A DNA stretch of 64,000 nt, from assembly GCF_018449475.1 (NCBI RefSeq), contig NZ_JAHCQH010000021.1, forward strand, positions 259,772 to 323,771, in the 5' to 3' direction. Position 1 is the first letter of the stretch; each line of letters begins with the position of its first letter. The translations under genes and the position numbers were made by a program. The notes under the pieces are model-generated. The model ran no database searches and had not been told where the DNA came from. It was given only the letters and a program-made list of their open reading frames with translations. Below are positions 45,994 through 54,717 of the stretch, piece after piece. Origin of the DNA: Ancylobacter radicis (lineage in GTDB: Bacteria > Pseudomonadota > Alphaproteobacteria > Rhizobiales > Xanthobacteraceae).

Positions 45994-48315
45994 ATGGCGG
46001 CGACGCTCGACGCGATCGTTCGGTCCCAGGGCGAAGTCCCGCTCGGCTGGGCAGGTTCGACCACCCTGATGGACTACCTTAATTTCGAGGATGCCCTGAG
46101 CCCGATCATGACGGCTCTGGTGGGCGGCGTTCCGGTCCGCCGGGTGCCGGCACGCTCGAAATCGGTGCGCATGGCCGCGATCGGTGCCATCGGGCACACG
46201 TTCGAGGGCGGCGAGGTGCATGTGTGGGGCACCGGATGCTCCCCCTGGAAGAACCCTTCCGCGCCGCCCGACCGGCGGATCGCGTTTGAAGCGCCGGCGC
46301 ATGGCGCCATGCGTCTGCACGCCACCAGCGGGCCGGTGGCCGAGAAGCTGATGGCCAATGGCGGGCCGCGTCCCGGCCTCTATGGCGACCCGGCCTGGCT
46401 GCTGCCGAAATTCTACCGCCCGTCGATCGCCAAGAAGTGGAAGCTCGGCGTCGTCCTGCACGTCTCCGAACTGGCCGACCGGTCCTTCGAGGCGCGCCCG
46501 CTGCCGGCCTTCCTGCGCTACCAGATCCCGGATGAGCTGAAGGACGATATTCGCCTCATCACCACGGTGACGCCGCTCGGGGTCGAGTCGATCCGGGCCA
46601 AGCTCGACGAGATGCTGGCCTGCGAGCGGATCGTGTCCATGAGCATGCATGGGCTGGTCGTCGCCGAGGCCTATGGCATTCCCAACCTCTATTTCTCGCC
46701 CTTGTCGGAGCCGCGCGGCCTCGGCCGGATGGATCTCGACCCGAACGGGCCGTCGGATCTGCGCATCGTCGATCTCTATCTCGGCCTCGGCCGGCGCCAC
46801 ACCGCCGCCTATTTCCAGGATCGCGGCCTGCCGACCAACTGGCACAGCGTGATGGAGGCGGTGGACCGGACATGGGAGCCCTCGGGCTTCGTCGCCGACC
46901 GGCTGATCGACGCCTTCCCCTTCACGCCCTCGCCGCTCAAGGCGCCGGCGGGCAAGAGCATCTGGGAGCACCCGGTGATCAAGGGAATCACGCTGCGCCA
47001 TGATGTGGCGCTGCTGCAGCAGCAGGACCGCGAGGCCGAGAGCGCGCAGGCGGCGCGGCCGGCGCATGTCGAGCCGGTCGAATCGGCGCCTGCCGAACCC
47101 GCGCCCGCCCCGACGCGGGCCCAGCTCGCCCGGGCCCGGAAGGCGGCGCGTGCCTCCGGCGCATCGCGCGCGGAGGTGGCGGATGTCCGTGCGGATGCGG
47201 CGGTCGAGATGAAGCGCACCGATGTGCCCCTCAAGGACGCGCCCCACACGGATGCGCCGCCGAAGGGGGTTCCCGCGACGCCCGCTGCTGCGTCGCCGGC
47301 CGCGATGCCGCCGGAACTGGCCGCCCTGCTGCGGATGAATGCCGATCGAATCTCGATCCCGCTCTCCTGGGCGGCGACCACGCGGGAGAGCCCGCATGCC
47401 AATCTCGGCGATACGCTGAGCGCGCTGATCGTGGCCGGCATGGCCGGAATCCCGGTGCGGCGCGCCGGCTTCGACCAGCCGATCGAGCGCATGGTGGCGG
47501 TCGGCACGATCGGCCACAACCAGCGCAACGGCGTGCTGCATTTCTGGGGCACCGGCGTGGATGCCGAGCGCAACCCGGTCGATCCGCTGGTGCATGGCTA
47601 TGTTCGCCCGGTCGACACGCAGTTCAACATCCACGCGCTGCGCGGCCCGAACAGCGCCCGCACCCTGCGTGCCGCCGGCATCGAGGTGCCCGACATCTTC
47701 GGCGACCCGGTGTGGATGCTGCCGCGCTTCTGGCCGATGAAGGATGTGGAGAAGACGCACGATCTCGGCGTCATCCTGCACATCACCGAGCTGGAGGACC
47801 GCACGCTGGACGCGAAGGTGAAGGCCTCGCTGCGGCGCTATGCGGTGCCGGACGCCTTCAAGGACCGGATCCGGCTGATCAACACCCATTGCCCGCCGAC
47901 GCCCGAGGGCATGAAGGCCAAGGTGGCGGAGATCGTCTCCTGCCGCGCCATCGTCTCCACCTCGCTGCACGGCCTCGTCATCGCCGAGACCTATGGCATT
48001 CCCTGCGCCTGGTTCGCCACCTATGGCGACGGCGAGGGGCGGATGCTCGACCTCGGCAATCACGAGCACCAGATCGACCACCGGATGCGCGACTTCTATT
48101 CCGGCGCGGGACGCACGACGCTTTCCTCCTATTGCCTGGAACGCTCCAAGCCGACCGACTGGAACGCCGTGCTGGCCTGGGTCTATGGCAAATGGCGCCC
48201 GCTCACCTATGACGACCGCCCGCTGATCCGCGCCTTCCCGATGCCGCTCGCGGTGTCGCCCGAGGACACGAGCTGGCCGCTGCCGGCGGCGATCGTCGAC
48301 CGGATCGACTATTGA
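45994..48315 (+). CDS. fused tandem polysaccharide pyruvyl transferase-like protein
   Basis: 773 aa with two homologous modules. Module 1 (about residues 5-345) has VSMSMHGLVVAEAYGIPNLYF; module 2 (about 455-770) has VSTSLHGLVIAETYGIPCAWF. These are polysaccharide pyruvyl transferase family motifs. They are joined by an Ala/Pro/Lys-rich linker of about 100 residues. A third stand-alone paralog lies at 52242. The family adds pyruvate ketals to sugars of surface polysaccharides, though many members are uncharacterised. The ATG at 45994 follows GAGAGGTAAT. The TGA overlaps the next gene's start (TTGA). First gene of the rightward capsule unit. Confidence 0.88.
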   Translation: MAATLDAIVRSQGEVPLGWAGSTTLMDYLNFEDALSPIMTALVGGVPVRRVPARSKSVRMAAIGAIGHTFEGGEVHVWGTGCSPWKNPSAPPDRRIAFEAPAHGAMRLHATSGPVAEKLMANGGPRPGLYGDPAWLLPKFYRPSIAKKWKLGVVLHVSELADRSFEARPLPAFLRYQIPDELKDDIRLITTVTPLGVESIRAKLDEMLACERIVSMSMHGLVVAEAYGIPNLYFSPLSEPRGLGRMDLDPNGPSDLRIVDLYLGLGRRHTAAYFQDRGLPTNWHSVMEAVDRTWEPSGFVADRLIDAFPFTPSPLKAPAGKSIWEHPVIKGITLRHDVALLQQQDREAESAQAARPAHVEPVESAPAEPAPAPTRAQLARARKAARASGASRAEVADVRADAAVEMKRTDVPLKDAPHTDAPPKGVPATPAAASPAAMPPELAALLRMNADRISIPLSWAATTRESPHANLGDTLSALIVAGMAGIPVRRAGFDQPIERMVAVGTIGHNQRNGVLHFWGTGVDAERNPVDPLVHGYVRPVDTQFNIHALRGPNSARTLRAAGIEVPDIFGDPVWMLPRFWPMKDVEKTHDLGVILHITELEDRTLDAKVKASLRRYAVPDAFKDRIRLINTHCPPTPEGMKAKVAEIVSCRAIVSTSLHGLVIAETYGIPCAWFATYGDGEGRMLDLGNHEHQIDHRMRDFYSGAGRTTLSSYCLERSKPTDWNAVLAWVYGKWRPLTYDDRPLIRAFPMPLAVSPEDTSWPLPAAIVDRIDY

Positions 48316-49721
48316 GCGGTGCGGCGGCGAAGGGCGCCGGCCTGGACGCGGTGGCCCGCGAGCCCATGGCCTTCGCGCCGGTGACGGCCGAACGGCGCGA
48401 CGGGCCGCGCCGGGTCGAAGACGTGCCGGCGCCGACGGGTGCGGTGCCGACAGCTGCGGCGCCGGTGCGCGAGGCGTTGGCCGGGGCGGTGTTCCTGTTC
48501 CTTCAGGGGCCGGCCTCGCCCTTCGGCTTCCGGCTCGCGCAGGCGCTCATCGCGCGCGGCGCGCGGGTCGAGAAAGTGCATCTGTGCGGTGGCGACCTGG
48601 TGTTCTGGCCGGGCGCGGCCCGGCTTTATCGTGGCCGGCTCGCGGACTGGCCGGCCTATCTGGAGCGGCTGATGGCCGAGGCGCGGGTGAGCGATCTGGT
48701 GCTGTTCGGCGACTGCCGGCCCTATCATGTGCCGGCCATCGCCTGCGCGCGTGCCCTCGGCCTGCGGATGCATCTGCTGGAGGAAGGCTATGTGCGGCCC
48801 GGCCGCATCACCTGCGAGCGGGCCGGCGTCAACGCCCATTCCGACCTGCCGCGTGAGCCGGCGCAGGTGAGGGCGCAGGCCGCCGGCCTGCCGGAGCCGG
48901 CCGATGCCGCGCCGCTGGAGGAACCCTTCGCGCCGCGGGCATTGTGGGATGTGCGCTGGCATCTGGGCTATGGCGCGCTGGCGCCGCTGTTCCGGCACTA
49001 CCGCCGCCATACGCTGATCCACCCCGCGCGCGATTATGCCGGCTGGGTGCTGCGCTGGCTCGGGGCCTCCGGCGCGGCCCGGCGCGACCGGGCGGCACGG
49101 GCGCGCCTCGCCGGGGAAGGGGCCTATTTCCTGTTCCCGTTGCAACTGGAAGGCGACTTCCAGATGCGCGTGCATTCGGATTTCGGCTCGGTCGAGGAGG
49201 TGGCCCGCCTTGTGCTCGGCTCCTTCGCCCAGAGTGCGCCGGCGGGGACGGCGCTGCTGGTCAAGCGCCATCCCTATGACACGCGCTTTCCGGCCAGCCG
49301 GCACATGATCGCGCGGCTGGCGGCCGAGCTGGGTCTCGCGGAACGGGTGGTCTTCATCGAGGATGGCGACATCGAGCCGCTGGTGGCGGGCAGCGCCGGC
49401 GTGGTGCTGGTCAACTCGACCACGGCGATGCTGGCGCTGAAGCATGGCCGCCCGCTTAAAGTTCTCGGCCGCGCCACCTATGACATGGCCGGCCTGTCGC
49501 ATCAGGGCGCGCTTGATGGCTTCTGGCGCGCCGGCGCGGCGCCCGATCCGGCGCTGGTCGCCGCCTATCGCCGGCTGGTGATCGCCCGCACGCAGCTCGA
49601 TGGCGGCTTCTTCGCGCCGCAGGCGATCGCGCGGGCGGTGGACAGCCTCGTCGCCCGCTTCGAGGCGGAGCGGATGGCCGGCGCGCGGGGCGCGGACCCG
49701 ATGGCGGAGGCGCGCGGATGA
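48312..49721 (+). CDS. rkpJ: KpsS/RkpJ-like capsule synthesis protein (Kdo transferase family)
   Basis: 469 aa. It contains the KpsS/LipB core: LFLQGPASPFGFRLAQAL (about residue 63), GDLVFWPGA, VLFGDCRPYHVPAIACAR, LLEEGYVRPGRIT and the VLLVNSTTAM C-terminal motif. KpsS adds the first beta-Kdo residue to the lipid anchor of ABC-dependent capsules, and in the rhizobia this is RkpJ. The partner KpsC is not present in this window. The TTG start at 48312 overlaps the previous stop; a downstream ATG at 48366 is an alternative. The N-terminal 60 residues are poorly conserved. Its 3' end overlaps the SDR start (ATGA). Confidence 0.88.
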   Translation: MSGAAAKGAGLDAVAREPMAFAPVTAERRDGPRRVEDVPAPTGAVPTAAAPVREALAGAVFLFLQGPASPFGFRLAQALIARGARVEKVHLCGGDLVFWPGAARLYRGRLADWPAYLERLMAEARVSDLVLFGDCRPYHVPAIACARALGLRMHLLEEGYVRPGRITCERAGVNAHSDLPREPAQVRAQAAGLPEPADAAPLEEPFAPRALWDVRWHLGYGALAPLFRHYRRHTLIHPARDYAGWVLRWLGASGAARRDRAARARLAGEGAYFLFPLQLEGDFQMRVHSDFGSVEEVARLVLGSFAQSAPAGTALLVKRHPYDTRFPASRHMIARLAAELGLAERVVFIEDGDIEPLVAGSAGVVLVNSTTAMLALKHGRPLKVLGRATYDMAGLSHQGALDGFWRAGAAPDPALVAAYRRLVIARTQLDGGFFAPQAIARAVDSLVARFEAERMAGARGADPMAEARG

Positions 49722-50614
49722 GCGGGCGCCATATCCTCATCACCGGCGCGTCCGGCGGGCTCGGCGCCGCGCTGGCCCGCCATTACGCGGCGCCCGGCGT
49801 CGCGCTGCTGCTGGTCGGGCGGAATGTCGAGCGGCTCGCCCGCGTGGTCCATGAGTGCCGGGCCAAGGGGGCGGATGTGCGCCTGCTGGTGCTGGATGTG
49901 CGCGAGAGCGCGGCGCTGCACGAACTGATCGCCAAGGCCGATGCGCAGCGCCCGATCGACACCGTCTTCGCCAATGCCGGGGTGGAAGCGAGCCTCGGCC
50001 CGCTGGGCGAGGCGGAGGCGCTGGACGATGTGCTGGCGCAGATCCGTACCAATTTCGAGGGCGCGGTGGTGACCGTGCAGCCGCTGATCGACCCGATGCG
50101 GGCGCGCGGGCAGGGGCGCATCGTGCTGGTCGCCTCGCTCGCCGGGCGCATGCCGCTGCCCGACCAGCCGACCTACAGCGCCACCAAGGCCGGGCTGATC
50201 GCCTATGGCGAGGCGCTGCGCCCGGTGCTGGCGGCCAAGGGAGTGAGCCTCACTATTGCCTGCCCCGGCTTCATCGATACCGGCATGGCGCGGACCTATC
50301 GCGGCTGGCGCCCGCTGCAATGGAGCGCCGAGCGCGCCGCCGCGACGATCGCGCGGGCCACCGAGCGCGGGGCGCGCAGCGTCAGCTTTCCGTTTGCTCT
50401 GGCGGGGCTGGTCGCGCTCGGCCGGGTCGCCCCGCCTTTCCTGCGCGAGACGGTGCTGCGGCGGCTTTTCGCGGTGGATGTGCGGACGGAAGCGCGGGCC
50501 GAGGCGGCGGAACCATGCTGCGATGCAGCGTCACCGCGCTCGATTACCTATGCTTCTAAAATACCCGATAAGAAATCAAAATCAGAGGTATTTATTGAGG
50601 ATATGACTTTATAA
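49718..50614 (+). CDS. rkpH: short-chain dehydrogenase/reductase (RkpH-like)
   Basis: 298 aa. The Rossmann NAD(P) motif TGASGGLG (about residue 9), the NAG triad region FANAGV, the catalytic Ser (VASLAG) and YSATK are all present, so it is an active classical SDR. S. meliloti RkpH is an SDR in the same kind of capsule cluster. Here it could reduce the 3-keto group of the amino-lipid made by RkpA and RkpG, as 3-ketosphinganine reductase does, which is inference. The 32 or so C-terminal residues are encoded by AT-rich DNA and look unlike the family. Start by ATGA overlap with the KpsS-like gene. Confidence 0.88.
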   Translation: MSGRHILITGASGGLGAALARHYAAPGVALLLVGRNVERLARVVHECRAKGADVRLLVLDVRESAALHELIAKADAQRPIDTVFANAGVEASLGPLGEAEALDDVLAQIRTNFEGAVVTVQPLIDPMRARGQGRIVLVASLAGRMPLPDQPTYSATKAGLIAYGEALRPVLAAKGVSLTIACPGFIDTGMARTYRGWRPLQWSAERAAATIARATERGARSVSFPFALAGLVALGRVAPPFLRETVLRRLFAVDVRTEARAEAAEPCCDAASPRSITYASKIPDKKSKSEVFIEDMTL

Positions 50615-50648
50615 TTTTGATTAAATTCGAAGTAAAAATTACCTCTGA
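50582..50648. repeat. inverted repeat around the SDR stop codon
   Basis: TCAGAGGTA (50582-50590) and TACCTCTGA (50640-50648), perfect 9-bp arms 49 nt apart, in AT-rich DNA. It could be an operator or a weak terminator. Confidence 0.45.
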
Positions 50649-50655
50649 CTTTAAG

Positions 50656-50683
50656 TTGACGTATTCGGTATCATATATACTAT
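50656..50683 (+). promoter_or_regulatory. sigma70-like promoter of GDP-mannose enzyme gene
   Basis: TTGACG (50656-50661), 16-nt spacer, TACTAT (50678-50683), about 68 nt before the start codon. Confidence 0.55.
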
Positions 50684-50750
50684 CTCGCACTTGCGAAGAG
50701 ATGATCCATGGTCACGCGATGACCGTGCGCGCAACTGGCGGAGACAATAG

Positions 50751-52217
50751 ATGATCGCTGAGTCAAAGATCGTACCTGTGATTCTTGCTGGCGGTTCCGG
50801 TACCCGGCTGTGGCCGATCTCCCGCGATTCCCTGCCCAAGCAGTTTCTCGCGCTGGGCGAGGGGGAGGGCACGCTCTATCAGGAGACGCTGCGCCGGGTC
50901 GCGCCCGGCCCGATGTTCGCGGCGCCGATCGTCGTCACCAATGAGGAATTCCGCTTCTTCGCCCAGCGCCAGGCGCGCGAGATCGGCATCGATCCGACCG
51001 TGCTGCTGGAGCCGGTGCGCCGCGATTCCGCCCCCGCTCTGCTAGCCGCGACTCTGCTCGCGCAGCGCCTGCATGGCGAGGAGGCGATCGTTCTGGTGCT
51101 CGCCGCCGACCATGTGATCGGCGATGCGCCGGCCTTCCATGGCGCCTGCCGCAAGGCACTCGGCGCCGCCGGCCTCGGTCATATCGTCACTTTCGGCATC
51201 ACCCCGACCGAGCCGCGCACCTCTTATGGCTATATCCGGCCGGGCGCGTCGCTGAACGGCGGCAGCGCCGCGCGGGTCGAGGCCTTCGCCGAGAAGCCCC
51301 ATGCCGAACTCGCCCGCCAGTATATGGACGAGGGCTATCTCTGGAACTCCGGCAATTTCCTGTTCCCGGCCCATGTGATGCTGGAAGAGGCCGAGCTGTA
51401 CGAGCCGGACGTGGTGGACGCGGTGCGCCGCTCGCTCGCCCATGCCAAGGCCGATCTCGGCTTCTGCCGGCTCGGCCCGGAATTCCGCAGCGCCCCCAGC
51501 GTCTCCATCGACTATGCGGTGATGGAGCGCACCAGCCGCGCGGCCGTGGTGGAAGGAAGCTTCCCCTGGTCGGATGTCGGCAGCTGGAACGCGATGCGCG
51601 AGATCGCCGTGCCGGACGAGCGCGGCAATGTGCAGCGCGGCCCGGTGCGTTTGGTCGATGCCGAGGATTCCTATGTGCATTCGGAAGGGCCGCTGGTCGC
51701 CGCCGTCGGCGTGAAGGGCCTGTCGATCATCGCTACCGGTGACGCGATTCTGGTGATGCCCTCGCACCGCTCGGAGGAGGTCAAGCACCTGGTCGCCTCG
51801 CTCAAGGCTGATCGCCGCAACGAGGCCAATGAACACCCCAAATGCCACCGTCCCTGGGGCAGCTATGAGACGATCAATCTCGGCTCCCGCTTCCGCGTGA
51901 AGAAGATCGTCGTCGATCCCGGCGAGCGGCTCTCGTTGCAGAAGCACCATCACCGCTCCGAGCACTGGATCGTCGTGCGTGGCACGGCCGAGGTGACGGT
52001 CGGCGAGACCGTGTCGACGGTTCACGAGAACCAGTCGACCTACATCCCGCTTGGCTCCGTCCACCGTCTTTCAAACCCCGGACGCATTCCGCTCGAACTC
52101 ATCGAGGTGCAGGTCGGCTCCTATCTGGGCGAGGACGACATCGTCCGCCTGGAGGACATCTACCAGCGCGTCGAGACGGCGCCGGTTCCCGCCGCCACGG
52201 TTCTAGCGGCCGAGTAA
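50751..52217 (+). CDS. bifunctional mannose-1-phosphate guanylyltransferase/mannose-6-phosphate isomerase
   Basis: 488 aa, type II. The N-terminal nucleotidyltransferase domain starts VILAGGSGTRLWPISRD, has the LAADHVIGD metal region and EAFAEKPHAELARQY, and makes GDP-mannose from mannose 1-phosphate. The C-terminal cupin isomerase domain (from about residue 350) has RPWGSYETI, KKIVVDPGERLSLQKHHHRSEHWIVV and the family's VHEN. It supplies GDP-mannose for capsule sugars. GGAGACAATAG precedes the ATG. Probably first gene of the 50.7-57.3 kb unit. Confidence 0.97.
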   Translation: MIAESKIVPVILAGGSGTRLWPISRDSLPKQFLALGEGEGTLYQETLRRVAPGPMFAAPIVVTNEEFRFFAQRQAREIGIDPTVLLEPVRRDSAPALLAATLLAQRLHGEEAIVLVLAADHVIGDAPAFHGACRKALGAAGLGHIVTFGITPTEPRTSYGYIRPGASLNGGSAARVEAFAEKPHAELARQYMDEGYLWNSGNFLFPAHVMLEEAELYEPDVVDAVRRSLAHAKADLGFCRLGPEFRSAPSVSIDYAVMERTSRAAVVEGSFPWSDVGSWNAMREIAVPDERGNVQRGPVRLVDAEDSYVHSEGPLVAAVGVKGLSIIATGDAILVMPSHRSEEVKHLVASLKADRRNEANEHPKCHRPWGSYETINLGSRFRVKKIVVDPGERLSLQKHHHRSEHWIVVRGTAEVTVGETVSTVHENQSTYIPLGSVHRLSNPGRIPLELIEVQVGSYLGEDDIVRLEDIYQRVETAPVPAATVLAAE

Positions 52218-52241
52218 GCGCAAACGTAAGGAAAGTACCCT

Positions 52242-53312
52242 GTGAGCACTCCCACCCTGCGTGACATCGTCCGTGACACTGGCATCGTACCGCTGACCTG
52301 GGCGGCCGCCACCCGGCAGCAGAACTACCTGAACCTGGGCGATGCGCTCTCCCCGGTGATGGTGGCGCTGCTCTCGGGCCGGCCGATCATCCACCAGGCG
52401 CATGACAGCCTGGGCACGCGTATGGCGGCGGTCGGCACCATCGCCCAGAATCTCAAGGGCGGCGACATCGCCGTGTGGGGGACAGGCTCCTCGCGCTATC
52501 TCAACCCGACGCAGGATGGCGAGCGCCAGCTGTTCCGGCCCGATCCGGCCTCGATCTACCGCGTCCATGCCACGCGCGGCCCGGTCAGCCGGACGATCCT
52601 CGGCGAGGAGAACGCGGTCGGGCCGGCGGTGTTCGGCGATCCGGTGTGGGCGCTGCCGCGCTTCTACAACCCGACGCTGGAGAAGAAATGGGAACTCGGC
52701 GTCATCGTCCATCTCTCGGACCTGACCGACCGGGCGCTCGATACGCTGCCGCGCGAGGCCTATGAGCGGTATCACATCCCCGCCGAGTTCGAGGGGAGCG
52801 TGCATATCATCAACACGCTGACCCCGATCAGCGCGGACGGCCTGCGCGACAAGCTGGACGAGATCCTGTCCTGCAAGCGCCTCGTCTCCACCAGCCTGCA
52901 CGGCATGGTGTTCGCCGAGAGCTACGGCATTCCCTGCCTGTATTTCTCCCCGCGCGGCCAGCCGGAAGGCCTGATCGAGCGCAAGCTCGACCCGGATGAC
53001 GGCTTCGATCTGCGCATCACCGACCTTTATCAGGGCGTCGGCCGCACGCGCATTCCCGTCTATGTGCAGCGCCGCAACAAGCGCACCGACTGGGCGCATC
53101 TGATCTGGGCGATCGACCTTGCCTGGCGGCCGGTGGAATTCGATGTCGATCCGCTGATCGACGCGCTGCCGATCGACGTCGCCCCGCTTGCCGCCCCGCG
53201 CGAGGGCACGGTGTTCGACCTGCCGCTCATTCGCGACATTCCCTATTCGCACGGCCCCGCCAAGGCGCCGGCCAAGCGCAAGGCGCCGGAGGCCCATGCT
53301 CTTGCGGGGTGA
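52242..53312 (+). CDS. polysaccharide pyruvyl transferase-like protein (third paralog)
   Basis: 356 aa, a single module closely similar in pattern to both modules of the protein at 45994 (NLGDALSPVMVALL, WGTGSSRYLNP and VSTSLHGMVFAESYGIP). It may ketalise a capsule sugar with pyruvate, or act as a transferase of other type. GTG start with AAGGAAAGTACCCT. It is 24 nt after the GDP-mannose enzyme and its 3' end overlaps the next gene by 17 nt. Confidence 0.88.
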   Translation: MSTPTLRDIVRDTGIVPLTWAAATRQQNYLNLGDALSPVMVALLSGRPIIHQAHDSLGTRMAAVGTIAQNLKGGDIAVWGTGSSRYLNPTQDGERQLFRPDPASIYRVHATRGPVSRTILGEENAVGPAVFGDPVWALPRFYNPTLEKKWELGVIVHLSDLTDRALDTLPREAYERYHIPAEFEGSVHIINTLTPISADGLRDKLDEILSCKRLVSTSLHGMVFAESYGIPCLYFSPRGQPEGLIERKLDPDDGFDLRITDLYQGVGRTRIPVYVQRRNKRTDWAHLIWAIDLAWRPVEFDVDPLIDALPIDVAPLAAPREGTVFDLPLIRDIPYSHGPAKAPAKRKAPEAHALAG

Positions 53313-54714
53313 CGAGACCGGCGCGGGCACGCCGGGCGGCTTCATGCCGGCCGCGCCCGCGCAGCTCGGCTCGCCGCGCCGCGGCACGGTGATGATCGAC
53401 GGCTATAATCTCGCGCTGGAGGCCGGCACCGGGGTCGCCACCTATGCCCGCAATCTGAGCTTCGCCTGCGGCGCGCTGGGCTACCGGACCGAGATCCTCT
53501 ACGGCACGCGGGCGGCGCCGAGCGCCGACCCGCTGTTGCGCGAGATCGCCTTCTTCGACCCCAATGTCGGCTCGCCCTCGCTGCTGCTGGAAATCACCCG
53601 GCGGCTGCGCCAGCTCATGACCTCGCCGCTCGGGGTGCGGGCCAAAGACGTGCCGATGAGCGGCAAGGTCATCACCCGCAGCTTCCAGTCGCGCCTGCCG
53701 CATTATGACCGGATCTGGAACGCGCCGGAGCTGTTCTCCCGCAGCTACTGGCACTTCCACGCCTATAAGCACTTTCTCACCGTGAGCGGGGTGGACAAGC
53801 CGGCGCTGATGCACTGGACCTACCCGCTGCCGATCCGCCTGCCGGGCACGCGCAACATCTACACGCTGCATGACCTCGTGCCGCTGCGCCTGCCCTTCAC
53901 CACGCTCGACAACAAGAAGTTCTACAAGCGCATGATCCAGGGCGTGCTGGACCGGGCCGACCATATCGTCACCGTCTCGGAAGCCTCCAAGCGCGATATT
54001 GTCGATCTGTTCGGCTACCCCGAGGAGAAGATCACCAACACCTATCAGGCGGTCTCGATCCCCGCGAAATACGCGCAGAAGAGTGACGACCTGGTGCGCG
54101 AGGAGGTCGAGGGCGCGTTCGGGCTGAAATATAAGGGCTATTTCCTGTTCTTCGGCGCCATCGAGCCGAAGAAGAATATCGGCCGGCTGGTCGAGGCCTA
54201 TCTCGCCTCGCAGGTAAGCGAGCCTTTGGTGCTGCTCGGCAAGACTGCGTGGAAGGCCGGCGAGGAACTGCGCTTTCTGAACGAGGGCAGCAACCGCTAT
54301 CTCGAACAGCTCGACAACCTGACCTTCACCCGCGACCGCGTGCGGCGCTTCGACTACGCGCCGTTCCCGCTGCTGGTGAGCCTGATCCGCGGCGCCAAGG
54401 CTCTGGTCTTCCCCTCGCTTTATGAGGGGTTCGGCCTGCCGGTGCTGGAGGCGATGTCGCTCGGCACGCCGGTGATTACCTCGAACACCTCCTCCATTCC
54501 CGAAGTGGTGGGCGATGCCGCGCTGATGGTCGACCCCTACGACCCGCGCGCCATCGCCAATGCCATCAAGACCATGGCCGGCGACGCCGAGCTGCGCGCC
54601 AGCCTCTCCGCCAGGGGACGGATGCAGGCCGCGCAGTTCTCCGAAGCGCGCTACCACGCGCGCATCGGCGCGCTCTATGAGCGGCTGATGCCGGAAGGGC
54701 AGAAGGTGGGGTAG
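53296..54714 (+). CDS. GT4-family glycosyltransferase
   Basis: 472 aa. GT-B fold with the GT4 C-terminal domain: [36 protein letters not shown] with the E-X7-E glutamates and [10 protein letters not shown]. The N-terminal region begins [22 protein letters not shown] near residue 33, the usual glycine-rich opening. A mannosyltransferase function would fit the upstream GDP-mannose gene, but the sugar is not proven. The ATG at 53296 has GGAGG just upstream and overlaps the preceding gene by 17 nt. Confidence 0.92.
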   Translation: MLLRGDETGAGTPGGFMPAAPAQLGSPRRGTVMIDGYNLALEAGTGVATYARNLSFACGALGYRTEILYGTRAAPSADPLLREIAFFDPNVGSPSLLLEITRRLRQLMTSPLGVRAKDVPMSGKVITRSFQSRLPHYDRIWNAPELFSRSYWHFHAYKHFLTVSGVDKPALMHWTYPLPIRLPGTRNIYTLHDLVPLRLPFTTLDNKKFYKRMIQGVLDRADHIVTVSEASKRDIVDLFGYPEEKITNTYQAVSIPAKYAQKSDDLVREEVEGAFGLKYKGYFLFFGAIEPKKNIGRLVEAYLASQVSEPLVLLGKTAWKAGEELRFLNEGSNRYLEQLDNLTFTRDRVRRFDYAPFPLLVSLIRGAKALVFPSLYEGFGLPVLEAMSLGTPVITSNTSSIPEVVGDAALMVDPYDPRAIANAIKTMAGDAELRASLSARGRMQAAQFSEARYHARIGALYERLMPEGQKVG

Positions 54715-54717
54715 GGG

